Below are positions 42,778 to 51,068 of a stretch of DNA of 51,068 bases, piece after piece. A model generated the notes under the pieces. It saw nothing but the letters and a program-made list of their open reading frames with translations. It was not told the DNA's origin and ran no database searches. The stretch comes from an uncultured Lentisphaeria bacterium. GTDB taxonomy: Bacteria; Verrucomicrobiota; Lentisphaeria; Victivallales; Victivallaceae. Numbering within the stretch: the first letter of the stretch is position 1; every line of letters begins with the position of its first letter. The position numbers and the translations under genes were made by a program. Where the stretch lies: contig CAIPAT010000065.1 in assembly GCA_903863035.1 (NCBI GenBank), positions 1 through 51,068 of the forward strand, in the 5' to 3' direction.

Positions 42778-43725
42778 TCAAAACTTATCAGACAACGCCC
42801 ATCGCAGTTCAGCAAGCCATGCTGTCGATTCTTTTTGAGGCATCCGCACCATGAACACTTCGCGTTCAACACCAGCTTCCTGCATCAGCGGCAAATCATT
42901 AATTTGCAAAAAATTCCATAAAGAATGTTTCCGCGGCAAGGCAAGAGAGACCAGATGCTTGCCTTTTTCTGCAGCAGCGGCGCATATCCAATTCCATAAA
43001 GCAGTATTAGTTAGAGATTCGGCGGAAGCGTAAAATTCCTCAAGCAGCACCCTGTCTGATTCATATTCCAGACGTGCATACCCGGACACTTTGTCGCCGC
43101 TCATGCAGAATGCGAATTCTGTCTTGTCGCTGTTATTAGCCGCATTGCCGTACAAACGCCAGTACTTTTCATCACGCAGCAATTTGCCGTCATAAGAGAG
43201 CGTTTCGGAGTAAAGTTTTTTGATCGTATCCAAAGCTTCCCCGGTCAGGTGCGTAAGGCGTTGAACGGGCACGTTCACCTGGCCAAGTTGTCTTACGGCC
43301 GTCTGTTTCACTCCCTGATCAACAAGTTGATAGCCTAGTCCTGCATAGACGCGTGGTAGTGAAGTAAAGAGAATGCTCGGTAGATTTTGAGCATCAATTA
43401 CTTTTAAGACGTGGTTCATCAGATGCCTGGCAACACCCATTCCGCGATAGCGTTCCGGAGTGGCCACCGAGGCGATGCCTGCGATTTTCTGCAAGCGGCC
43501 TTCCGTTTGGAGCTGGAACATTACGATTGAAACATTCCCGACGGGTTCGTCGGCATAATACAAAGTGTACGGTTTCCAGCTGTAGAGTGTATGAGCGCCG
43601 CTGATTATGTCTTCAAACAACTTCTTTTCAGTCGGGAAAACCTCCGCCAGCATTCCATACAAGTGTTGGAGCTCCAGCGGATTTTCAGGAGTGCGAATTT
43701 CACAATTAGAGAAATCAATTGGCAT
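42778..43725 (-). CDS. GNAT-family N-acetyltransferase (315 aa)
   Basis: The acetyl-CoA fold holds motif A as RYRGMGVARHLMNHVL (about 108-123), with V-x-P-E-x-RG preceding it. The C-terminal half (about 160-300) is a second, weaker domain, as in two-domain Eis-like acetyltransferases. The start MPIDF at 43725 follows GAGGGGG 9 nt upstream, located inside the nagA end; the two genes overlap by 11 bp, so translation is coupled. Substrate unknown; an amino sugar or other amine of the pathway is possible. Confidence 0.75.
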   Translation of the reverse strand: MPIDFSNCEIRTPENPLELQHLYGMLAEVFPTEKKLFEDIISGAHTLYSWKPYTLYYADEPVGNVSIVMFQLQTEGRLQKIAGIASVATPERYRGMGVARHLMNHVLKVIDAQNLPSILFTSLPRVYAGLGYQLVDQGVKQTAVRQLGQVNVPVQRLTHLTGEALDTIKKLYSETLSYDGKLLRDEKYWRLYGNAANNSDKTEFAFCMSGDKVSGYARLEYESDRVLLEEFYASAESLTNTALWNWICAAAAEKGKHLVSLALPRKHSLWNFLQINDLPLMQEAGVEREVFMVRMPQKESTAWLAELRWALSDKF

Positions 43726-44878
43726 AAAGTCTTTCCCCCTCGATAAAAGTCGCCACGCATTCATACCGCTCATTCAACACTGCAAGATTGGCTCTTCTGC
43801 CAGATTCAACAGCGCCCATCTCCCGATCCAGTCCAAGCAGGAGCGCGGCGTTAGTGGAGGTATATCGCGCGGCAGCGACAGCATCAAAACCGCAAACATT
43901 GATCAGGTTGGCGAATGCCTGATTCATGGTGATAATACTGCCCACTAATCCGTTTCTGCCCGGTTCGTTCCGCAGGCGTCCAGCTCCGCTGGCGGTGGAG
44001 TACCAGCGCCCGTCCACCATCTGGTAATCTCCCGGCGGCTGTCCGGCTCCGGTCATTGAATCGGTTATGGCTATAAAGCGGTGAGGGCGCAGAGCTGCTT
44101 CGGCCAGGCGGACATATGCCGGAAATACATGCTGCATATCGCAAATCAATTCGCAAAACAATTTTTTGTTTTCCAGAATGGCTTCCACCAGCCCGGGTTT
44201 CCAAACACCCGGTTCAGCCTCTCCGGTCCGGTCGAAAGTATTGAAAAGATGGCAGACCGCGGTCGCTCCGGCGTCTGCGGCAAGTAGCGACTCTTCGCGG
44301 GTGGCCATGGTGTGTCCAAGCGACACGACCACGCCGTTCTGCGACAAATACCGGATTACTTCTTCGCCGCCCGGCAGTTCGGGAGAAAGTGTCATGTATT
44401 TCAATACGCCGGTCTCCGCATATCGGCGACATTTCTCCATCGACATCGGCTGCAAATATTTTGCATCCATACCGCCTTTTTTCGCAGGATTTATAAATGG
44501 CCCCTCGAAGTGTGCCCCGACGATGACGGCTCCTGCTCCGCCGGCAAGCTTTTGCGCCTGCGCAATATTTTTGGCAAATTCCATGAATTCATCATCTGTC
44601 ATACTTGCGGCGGTGGGCAGAAATGCTGTAGTCCCGTATTGCAATTGCAGTCCTGCAGCTCCAGCCATGTCATCTGCTCCAAACATGGTGTATGGCCCGA
44701 TGCCGTGAAGATGAATATCAATGAATCCCGGAACAATCAAATTTGAGTCATAATTAAAGACTTCCCCGGATAAACCGGTATCAGTAGATTCCACCTTTGC
44801 AATTCGTCCATGCTCCACAGCGACGGCGCCGTTGACGATGCCGTCCGGGGTTACAATCCTGCCTTTTATGTATTTCAT
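43715..44878 (-). CDS. nagA: N-acetylglucosamine-6-phosphate deacetylase (387 aa)
   Basis: An amidohydrolase-fold NagA: HxH in DIHLHG (56, 58), metal E125 in FEGPF, H189 in SLGHT, H210 in VCHLFNT and catalytic D273 in ITDSM. It removes acetate from GlcNAc-6-P or a related N-acetyl sugar phosphate. nagB is absent nearby, so it may serve a different acetylated amino sugar. It lies 33 bp after the oxidoreductase gene. Confidence 0.88.
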   Translation of the reverse strand: MKYIKGRIVTPDGIVNGAVAVEHGRIAKVESTDTGLSGEVFNYDSNLIVPGFIDIHLHGIGPYTMFGADDMAGAAGLQLQYGTTAFLPTAASMTDDEFMEFAKNIAQAQKLAGGAGAVIVGAHFEGPFINPAKKGGMDAKYLQPMSMEKCRRYAETGVLKYMTLSPELPGGEEVIRYLSQNGVVVSLGHTMATREESLLAADAGATAVCHLFNTFDRTGEAEPGVWKPGLVEAILENKKLFCELICDMQHVFPAYVRLAEAALRPHRFIAITDSMTGAGQPPGDYQMVDGRWYSTASGAGRLRNEPGRNGLVGSIITMNQAFANLINVCGFDAVAAARYTSTNAALLLGLDREMGAVESGRRANLAVLNERYECVATFIEGERLYAN

Positions 44879-44911
44879 ATATATCCCTGCTTAACAACTG
44901 CCGGATGGCTG

Positions 44912-46105
44912 TTATTGTTGTGGCTGTATGCCAAGCGACTTCCATGTCTCCGTCAAATCCAGAATTTGTCCGGCCGCGCGGGCCTTGTCAATCATGATAG
45001 CAGTCACGGACCCGATCATTCCCTCCTGGCTGCTGCACTGGGCAGGCAAGCCCGTCCGGATGGTGTCCGCCAGTTCATGCATGATTGAACGATCTGCATC
45101 CGAGTGTACTTTCTGATATCCCTCCAGATGCGCATCATGGAATTCCGCCAGCGGCACGTTCTGCGGTTCGCTGTCACTAAGAGACTGATAGCGCAAATAG
45201 GCGGCGTACTGGTCCAGCACCATGTTTCCTTCGGTACAATTGAGATACATCCGCCGTTCGGGCATGGTGTTGCACATGGTTGCCTGGAATTGGGCGCGCG
45301 CACCATTGAAGTACTCAATAATCGTCACGATATTGTCCTCAATGTTCTTTTCGGAAGTGAACGGGTCCGTTCCCTGATCCCAGTATTTATGCAGACGGTA
45401 AAAAGAGTTGAAAGAATCCATATTCTCCCGTTGTCTCGGATTATCCAGCAGGTGCCGGTTTTCAGGGACAAAAAAATCAGTGCCGCCAAAGGCCGCCACC
45501 CGGCGGGGAATCGAGCCGGTCAGCCAGTTCAGGATGTCAAGATCATGACTGCATTTTTCCAGGATATGCGGACCGGCAATTTCTTTATGGCGTCGCCATT
45601 GACTCATGATATAAGCGCCATGACCGGGATTGATGTTTTCATTGGCGGCAATGCTGATGACTTTACCCAGCCGTCCGCTTTTCAGAATTTCCTTGGCACG
45701 GCGATACAGCAAGGCATAACGCAAGCAAAACCCCATTGCAAGCTGCAGTCCACTTTCGGCATGTGCCTTGACTATTGCCAGGCATTCTTCAATGGTAGTA
45801 GCTAAAGGCTTTTCGGAGAAAACATGCTTCCCTGCTCTGAAGGCTGCAATAATCTGCTCACAGTGCCGGTTATTCGGCGACCCGATCATCACCCAGTCAA
45901 TCATCGGATCATCGAGCATTTCCTGGAAGGAACGGTAAACTATGGCCACGGGATTATTAAAATCTTTAAGCCTTGATTTCATTCGTGCCTGATCCGGATC
46001 GTAACCACCGCGGATAACAATCCCGTCATGCTCGGCAAGGTAACTGGCCAGTCCGGCGGTCCGTCCAGCTCCGCTGACCCCGATATTCATTGTTGTTTTA
46101 TTCAT
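44912..46105 (-). CDS. Gfo/Idh/MocA family oxidoreductase (397 aa)
   Basis: The Rossmann NAD(P)-binding start is NIGVSGAGRTAGLASYL (a G-x-G-x-x-x-G/A variant), then SEKPLATT near residue 97, and SQWRRHKEIAGPHILEKCSHDLDILNWL, in which the lysine and histidine of the family catalytic site lie. It oxidises or reduces a sugar or inositol hydroxyl. It lies 14 bp after the aminotransferase gene. Confidence 0.85.
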   Translation of the reverse strand: MNKTTMNIGVSGAGRTAGLASYLAEHDGIVIRGGYDPDQARMKSRLKDFNNPVAIVYRSFQEMLDDPMIDWVMIGSPNNRHCEQIIAAFRAGKHVFSEKPLATTIEECLAIVKAHAESGLQLAMGFCLRYALLYRRAKEILKSGRLGKVISIAANENINPGHGAYIMSQWRRHKEIAGPHILEKCSHDLDILNWLTGSIPRRVAAFGGTDFFVPENRHLLDNPRQRENMDSFNSFYRLHKYWDQGTDPFTSEKNIEDNIVTIIEYFNGARAQFQATMCNTMPERRMYLNCTEGNMVLDQYAAYLRYQSLSDSEPQNVPLAEFHDAHLEGYQKVHSDADRSIMHELADTIRTGLPAQCSSQEGMIGSVTAIMIDKARAAGQILDLTETWKSLGIQPQQ

Positions 46106-46119
46106 TTTTCGTCCAGAAT

Positions 46120-47439
46120 TTATTTAATCAGCCGTTGAAAAGTTGTATGCGCCACCGGTCCGCGCAGTGATGATTCGACCTGATTCAGAGAGATGGCTTT
46201 TGCTAATTGCGCAAACACTGCATCAGCGGTTCCGGTAAATTTATTCAAGATCGCCTCATTATGAGATAGTGTCGGGTAAATTGCACAGCCGGCCAGGAAA
46301 CCCTGTTCAAGCATCAACTGAGTGTACAGCGTCCTGATCGCATTCGCATCGGGATAATCAAACGCAAAAGAGGCCAGACAGCCGACTTCACTGGTGGTAT
46401 GCAGTTTTACCTGATGTTTTTCGCCAAGCTCAGTCCAGACAGCCATCATTTTTACGCCAAAATCGTTGACGTATTTCGCGGCGTTGCTTTTCTCCATTTT
46501 TGCGATTGTCGCCAATGCCGCCGCTGGTCCGACCCGTTCCGTCCAATAGGTACTGCTGATAAATGAGCGGCTGACGCCGGACATCGCTTCAGCCGTGCCA
46601 ATGACCGCCCCGATGGGATGCCCGTTGCCCAAAGCTTTGGCAAAGACGGCGATATCAGGATTTACTCCAAAATTCAGATGTGATCCGCCGAAGCAATACC
46701 GCCAGCCGATAGTGATTTCATCAAAAATTAAAATTATTCCGTATTTATCGCATTCCGAACGAATCAGTTCCATAAATCCGGCCGGCGGCGCATGATGGCG
46801 CATCGGCTCCATCACTACGGCCGCCAGTTTATTGCCGCGGTTTTTTATCAACTCCAGAAAAGATGCCTGGTCTCCGTAACTGAATGTATGGGTCGTTCCC
46901 CGTAATTGTTCAGGAACGCCATAAGCATCCAAACCCGGCAGCAGCATATTGCGCAAATTATTGCTATCGCCCAGATTAGCTGCAATATACCAGTCCGTCC
47001 AGCCGTGGTAGCCGCAAATGGCCACTTCATTTTTGTCAGTAGTGGAACGGGCAATGCGAACCGCAATTGCCATCGACTCGCCGCCGGTACGCGCAAAACG
47101 CGCCTGTGTCGCCCATGGATGAATTTGACAAAGCTTATCTGCCAGCTCCACCTCTTCATAGCAGTTCAGCGAGGACATGCTGCCGTCTTTAACGGCTTTG
47201 ACTACAGCTTCAGTAACCTCGGGATCGGCGAATCCAAGCATGCATGAACCGATACCGCAAGTGGACATGTCATAGTAGTGTCTGCCGTCTAAATCGATCA
47301 CCTCGCAACCAAAGGCTTTCTGGTAATAAGCCGGCCATAGATCAGGCGCCATCATTTCCGGGCGTTTACTTAAAAGCTGGGTTCCTCCGGGAATGCGCTG
47401 CTTGGCGTGCAGATAGAGTGTTTCGGTTTTACTGGGCAT
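46120..47439 (-). CDS. Class III aminotransferase, glutamate-1-semialdehyde aminomutase-like (439 aa)
   Basis: A PLP enzyme of fold type I. It has FARTGGESMAIAVRIAR (cofactor phosphate region), the YHGW aromatic motif, FDEI with D240 and the Schiff-base lysine K268 in FAKALGNGHPIGAV. It is HemL-like in sequence, but its place in a sugar cluster and the weak GSA-specific motifs argue against tetrapyrrole synthesis; amino-group transfer or 1,2-migration on a keto/amino sugar is more likely. It starts 2 bp after the amidohydrolase gene. Confidence 0.78.
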   Translation of the reverse strand: MPSKTETLYLHAKQRIPGGTQLLSKRPEMMAPDLWPAYYQKAFGCEVIDLDGRHYYDMSTCGIGSCMLGFADPEVTEAVVKAVKDGSMSSLNCYEEVELADKLCQIHPWATQARFARTGGESMAIAVRIARSTTDKNEVAICGYHGWTDWYIAANLGDSNNLRNMLLPGLDAYGVPEQLRGTTHTFSYGDQASFLELIKNRGNKLAAVVMEPMRHHAPPAGFMELIRSECDKYGIILIFDEITIGWRYCFGGSHLNFGVNPDIAVFAKALGNGHPIGAVIGTAEAMSGVSRSFISSTYWTERVGPAAALATIAKMEKSNAAKYVNDFGVKMMAVWTELGEKHQVKLHTTSEVGCLASFAFDYPDANAIRTLYTQLMLEQGFLAGCAIYPTLSHNEAILNKFTGTADAVFAQLAKAISLNQVESSLRGPVAHTTFQRLIK

Positions 47440-47441
47440 GA

Positions 47442-48413
47442 TTATTCTCCTAAAATTATATGTTGCGCATTACGGTAAAAGATATTCTGAAGATCATCAT
47501 CAGAAAGTTCGAGCATCATGGCGGCCTGCCGCTGGCAGCGCAGTTGTTCATAGACAACCAGCGTGGAACGGCTGTCGCAGTGAGGACGAGTTATCCCCTG
47601 AAAAAACTCCCATGCCCGCCCCCAGGTGATATATTTGCCGTGATCCCCGCCGGCCGCGATGTTGTCACTGCCGAACAAAATACGCTTTCGATCTTCGTAT
47701 TTCAGCAGCAGGAAGTGACTGAAAGTATCGCAAACAGCCGACGTATCATAGCAGAGATGATCGAGATGTTTCAGGCGATGGATCGATTTTTCCAAAGTGA
47801 ATGGATTGAACCCCCTGGCGCAGTGTGCCAGTTGCCATGTAACGCCGGGGTATTTGGCGGTAAACCGGGTCAGATCGGCGAGATTTTTTTCGTCTGCCGC
47901 GCCGGTGAATTTGGAGAGATGCAGAACAACCACCAGCCCGAAGTGATCGGCCACTTCGATCAACGCTTCCGGCAGATAATCGACAATGTCGCAATTGGCC
48001 GGATCATCGGCAAAAACCCGATATGGTTTTAATGCCTTGATGTGGTATTTTTCGACTTCGCCGGCCAGTATTTCCGGTTGCAGTTGCGGTGTCACCAGAA
48101 CGCCGGCAGCGGACTGCGGATCTTTGGCGGCTTCGGCGCATAACCAGTGCCGGTCGCCGGTAAAATCGATATCTTTCATCGGAGTTCCCAGCAGCAGAAA
48201 ATGAGTTTCGCGGCCTGGAAACAATTGGCCGGTGAATTTCTGCATTACTGCCAGATCGGTATTAAAACGCAGCGCCGACACGGCAGTGGCAGGGGTGGCA
48301 AACTGGTCATTCCACAAATGGGCATGAGCATCGAAAATTTTATCCGGCACAAAATCCGCCAGTTCGCTCTTCCATATTTCCCGGTCAAAATCGGTTACAA
48401 CAAACTCATTCAT
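47442..48413 (-). CDS. TIM-barrel amidohydrolase (amidohydrolase-2 type, 323 aa)
   Basis: The first strand carries DAHAHLW (about residues 28-34), the HxH metal motif; others are HLSKF, QLAHCARG and LFGSDN near the C-terminal end, which gives the last metal Asp. The family hydrolyses or decarboxylates cyclic and aromatic acids, lactones and similar compounds; a sugar lactone or uronate-derived substrate fits the cluster. It is followed directly by the aminotransferase gene. Confidence 0.75.
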   Translation of the reverse strand: MNEFVVTDFDREIWKSELADFVPDKIFDAHAHLWNDQFATPATAVSALRFNTDLAVMQKFTGQLFPGRETHFLLLGTPMKDIDFTGDRHWLCAEAAKDPQSAAGVLVTPQLQPEILAGEVEKYHIKALKPYRVFADDPANCDIVDYLPEALIEVADHFGLVVVLHLSKFTGAADEKNLADLTRFTAKYPGVTWQLAHCARGFNPFTLEKSIHRLKHLDHLCYDTSAVCDTFSHFLLLKYEDRKRILFGSDNIAAGGDHGKYITWGRAWEFFQGITRPHCDSRSTLVVYEQLRCQRQAAMMLELSDDDLQNIFYRNAQHIILGE

Positions 48414-48427
48414 GATTTACCCCCATG

Positions 48428-48898
48428 CTAAAATAATGCGGCATCGACCTTGAACACGATCTTACGGGACATGGCCGGAGAAGCATAACTCTTCAGGCAT
48501 GGTGCGTGGCCTTCTTCGGGATTGAACCATACGAAACTTCCCTGAGAAACGACAAGTTTTATCGCGCTTTGCGGGTCAAGCTTATACAGCAAATCGTCAC
48601 TTTTCGGCGTGAAATCCTCAATCAGTTCCAGGTTGTCGATCGGGCAATAGCAGATCAGTTCCTCCCCGCAAACGGGAACATGGATATCAATGTACCGGCG
48701 GTGAATCTCCACTTTGGCCGCGTCAAATTCACGCGGCGCATATTCCTGTACCAGCGCAAACACCCGGTCTTCATCCAGTATATACTTTTTAATTTGGGTA
48801 GCCGCATTGACTTGAGCCGCAAATCCGGTAATGATTTCTGCAATTCCGGGGTTGAGTCCGGCATATTTCTTGAGATTAGTGAGTTTGTCGATGATCAT
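48428..48898 (-). CDS. YhcH/YjgK/YiaL (EbgC) family protein (156 aa)
   Basis: A cupin-like protein with the family motifs EIHRRYIDIHVPV (metal and sugar site, E-x-H...Y-x-D) and FFNPEEGHxP-like FVWFNPEEGHAP. Relatives are anomerases (such as NanQ for sialic acid) or the small subunit of beta-galactosidase EbgA. In this cluster it would convert or tautomerise the freed sugar. Starts at 48898, 23 bp after the large glycosidase-like gene. Confidence 0.85.
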   Translation of the reverse strand: MIIDKLTNLKKYAGLNPGIAEIITGFAAQVNAATQIKKYILDEDRVFALVQEYAPREFDAAKVEIHRRYIDIHVPVCGEELICYCPIDNLELIEDFTPKSDDLLYKLDPQSAIKLVVSQGSFVWFNPEEGHAPCLKSYASPAMSRKIVFKVDAALF

Positions 48899-48921
48899 GA
48901 TAGTTTTCCTTGTTTTTATTA

Positions 48922-51024
48922 TTATTTAGGGCAGTCCTGCTGCATCAATTCAAGTTTGGTTGTGAAATCAGCAAGATAATCAGGGCCGAAACACTGGCCC
49001 CATTTACCGCGCTGTGCGATAATAATGGTTTCCGGGTGTTGAGTAAGATGTTCAATCGTTTCCCGGGTATTTGCAATTTCCAGTCGCACTGTTTTTCCCA
49101 GTTCGGCATTTTTCCAGACAGGGTCAGTATCCGGCAGTCCGTCGCGCAATCCGAAAAAGTAAAAAACATTGCCGATAGTGCGCCAGAACAGCCGCAACGT
49201 TCTGGTTGTATTAAGTTGTGCGTTCAGCCATGATTTTTCTGCTGTCGCTGATGTTTTCAGAGTCTGCTCGAAAATATTTTCCGCATTCAATAGCGAATTG
49301 TTCATCTGCTCGTAAAACAGGCCGATCTCAAAGGCTTGCGCCGGCGAAATATCCAGAAACGATTTGAACGGGTCCTGATAATCGATCCGGTAAATCTGGT
49401 GATCCAATATATAAGCCAGCTCCGACTCGGAATAACGCCGCTGAACAGTGTTAAACGGTCGCAGCAGCCAGCGTAAACGCAGCCCGATGTCTTGAATCCG
49501 TAATCCCCATAGTTGCGGCCAGCGGCACAAGGCACTGTCGATTTCCAGCCACGCCCGGATGATCGATGCTTTTTCCGCGTCGCTATATGCCGGAGGAATG
49601 AGCTTAACAGCGAGCTCGGGGAAAACATTACTCGAATCGCCCCAGCTCATTTCTCGAATCACGTCCTGATTAAGATTTACCGGACAGGCATCCGGCGATA
49701 TTACTCCCCAGTGCAGCGCCGAATATGCCGGGCGGAGTTGTTCGAGCGTCTTGAATTTTCGGAATGTCATGACCGGATGGGGTACTCCGATTATCGGATC
49801 GAGATCTTCGCTGAAGTCCTGATATTGCCCGAGACAGACCTGTCGTCCGGTATGTGCGGCGGCGGCAAATACTTTGAGCGGTACTTCCCCAAGCTCGCCG
49901 CGTACAATCGTAGCATCGCCGCATTCAGCAGCAGCAGTGCCGAAGAAAGTACGGAGACCTGGATTGTCCTTGATGGAGAAATTAACTTCAGCCGGGAGTT
50001 CCGCCGCCAGATTGTCGAGTTGTTCCCGCGCCAGGCCCCAGGGATTCAGCCAGACTTTTACATCGCTCTTATTCCGGGAGATGACCTGCTGCAGCATTTT
50101 GTGAAAACCGGCGACACGCCGGGAGAGCGTCAGTTTTTTCGGACCCTGATTGTCGCCCCAGAAATTAGCTCCGAGATCGCAATGCCAGAAAAAGAGGTGG
50201 CGTAAATCTGAAAAATCCAGCAGCAGTGCAGTAAAAACGCTGCGGTAGAATTCCTGAACTTCAGGAATATCGGTATTTAACGCATATTCCGGCTCATGAT
50301 TGCCGTCACGCAAATACGAATGATAAAATTCCGGACCGCGCCAGCCGGGATGTTCCCGGTAAAAACATTCCGGATACGGGCGAGGCAGAAAGGTGGTGAA
50401 AATCGGTTCCAGTCCGTGTTTCTTAGCGCTGGAAACAGTGCGGACCAGTTCTGCACGATTGGCGTTAATCAACTCTTCCGGCCAGACTTTTTCATGCCAG
50501 CCGGTCCAGACGAAATAACTGGGAGATGGATTGGTGAACGCATAGTTCCAGTGAAATGGATCCATCGGCTGCTGATTCGAAAATCGGTTACATTCCATAC
50601 CGGTAAAACCCAGCGCTGCAAGATTTTCCGCGTAACGGTCCAGATCAGAGACAAAACCAGTCGGCACATAGCAATCAAAGGCGAAATCCTCCATGATCAG
50701 CCGGTTGGAGTAAGGACTGGTCTTGAGCAGCGGCAAAACAAGTTGGCGCCCAGCCGCCAGATGATGCAGATAATATGATATCCCGGCTAACACCGAAGCA
50801 GCCCTGTCGCCGTTGAAAATCAAGGTATTATCCTCGTAACGGATACTGAAAAAACGTGTACCGTTGACCGGTTGCACCAATTCCACCCAGGCGGAAAAAT
50901 CTCGGTGTACCTGTTCTGCAAACCTGATCTCGCCATGAAGCGCAGCGGCCAGTTTCGCCACCCCGATTTTTATAGCGTCGTGCGCGTGTTCATGACAACC
51001 AATAATCACTGAAGACATTTTCAT
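48922..51024 (-). CDS. Glycoside-hydrolase-like protein, unclassified (700 aa)
   Basis: The protein has an N-terminal alpha/beta domain (about 1-105) like the GH20/GH67 accessory domain, then a TIM-barrel-like part (about 110-480) with FHWNYAFTNPSPSYFVWTGW, RPYPECFYREHPGW and LFFWHCDLGANFWGDNQG, then a helical C-terminal part. Acidic candidates are the Asp in HCDLG and Asp/Glu of the FEDFAFDCYV strand. It has no signal peptide and would work in the cytoplasm. It resembles alpha-glucuronidase or hexosaminidase barrels, but the exact family is not clear. It heads the cluster and has AGAGAATGAAA before the ATG. Confidence 0.6.
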   Translation of the reverse strand: MKMSSVIIGCHEHAHDAIKIGVAKLAAALHGEIRFAEQVHRDFSAWVELVQPVNGTRFFSIRYEDNTLIFNGDRAASVLAGISYYLHHLAAGRQLVLPLLKTSPYSNRLIMEDFAFDCYVPTGFVSDLDRYAENLAALGFTGMECNRFSNQQPMDPFHWNYAFTNPSPSYFVWTGWHEKVWPEELINANRAELVRTVSSAKKHGLEPIFTTFLPRPYPECFYREHPGWRGPEFYHSYLRDGNHEPEYALNTDIPEVQEFYRSVFTALLLDFSDLRHLFFWHCDLGANFWGDNQGPKKLTLSRRVAGFHKMLQQVISRNKSDVKVWLNPWGLAREQLDNLAAELPAEVNFSIKDNPGLRTFFGTAAAECGDATIVRGELGEVPLKVFAAAAHTGRQVCLGQYQDFSEDLDPIIGVPHPVMTFRKFKTLEQLRPAYSALHWGVISPDACPVNLNQDVIREMSWGDSSNVFPELAVKLIPPAYSDAEKASIIRAWLEIDSALCRWPQLWGLRIQDIGLRLRWLLRPFNTVQRRYSESELAYILDHQIYRIDYQDPFKSFLDISPAQAFEIGLFYEQMNNSLLNAENIFEQTLKTSATAEKSWLNAQLNTTRTLRLFWRTIGNVFYFFGLRDGLPDTDPVWKNAELGKTVRLEIANTRETIEHLTQHPETIIIAQRGKWGQCFGPDYLADFTTKLELMQQDCPK

Positions 51025-51068
51025 TCTCTTTGTTAATATTTATAATATTAATATATATAATATTAATA
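51025..51068 (-). promoter_or_regulatory. AT-rich upstream region of the sugar cluster
   Basis: Almost pure A/T with mirrored AATATTAATA copies (51046-51055 region and the end). It is likely part of the cluster's promoter and regulator sites, but it is cut by the window edge and no hexamers can be chosen with confidence. Confidence 0.3.

Noticed and set aside
46120-47439. Assignment as hemL of tetrapyrrole synthesis
   Set aside because: The gene context is sugar catabolism and no other haem gene is near; the name is kept at family level only.

Overview
The window looks like chromosome of an anaerobic, sodium-cycling, carbohydrate-degrading bacterium of the Planctomycetota/Verrucomicrobiota/Chlamydiota (PVC) group, most plausibly Lentisphaerota. 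The pointers are a V-type ATPase operon in the order E-DUF2764-A-B-D-I-K, a biotin-dependent Na+-pumping decarboxylase (OadGAB), several exported TPR and STN-type proteins, an orphan uroporphyrinogen-decarboxylase-like protein next to an AraC regulator, and a sugar catabolic cluster with an unclassified glycosidase-like protein. The taxon is inferred from gene content; no rRNA is present.

Region 1-5120 is accessory. One minus-strand block carries a DnaN-like sliding clamp with an extra C-terminal tail, a Cas4/RecB-type PD-(D/E)XK nuclease with an iron-sulfur cysteine pattern, a DUF932-like fragment, and several small unknown proteins, including a 30-residue one. It has its own promoter and leader hairpin (4486-4562). 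It lies on the 3' side of a tRNA-Arg gene (5127-5200), as expected for an integrated element, and its left part holds a cluster of five inverted or direct copies of (G)TTATGTTGAG. No integrase is visible; the element continues beyond position 1.

Region 5200-18130 is mostly core: an exported double-STN protein, a 29-residue bS22/AURKAIP1-like ribosomal protein, a TPR protein, an AEC transporter and HrpB helicase on the plus strand; then on the minus strand a toroid-type glycosidase-like protein and a PadR-controlled membrane protein pair whose promoter overlaps a perfect PadR-type palindrome; then a metallophosphoesterase and a free-standing small RNA gene with a clear promoter and a closing-stem terminator.

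Region 18490-36310 is a sodium bioenergetics block: oadG-oadA-oadB (Na+ export), a sodium:solute symporter, a P-type cation ATPase, and the V-type ATPase, whose K subunit keeps most of the Na+ ligands known from Enterococcus hirae NtpK. Between the V-ATPase terminator and a TPR gene lies a 259-bp element with perfect 13-bp terminal inverted repeats and much internal folding potential.

Region 36490-41110 has a DUF2062 membrane protein, an AraC regulator divergent from a uroporphyrinogen-decarboxylase-like protein, cysS and tRNA-Ser(CGA). Region 41200-51030 is one co-oriented minus-strand catabolic cluster: glycosidase-like protein, YhcH/EbgC family protein, TIM-barrel amidohydrolase, aminomutase-type aminotransferase, Gfo/Idh/MocA oxidoreductase, NagA deacetylase, GNAT acetyltransferase and MFS transporter. 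It looks like a pathway for an amino or acidic sugar that I cannot match to a described one.
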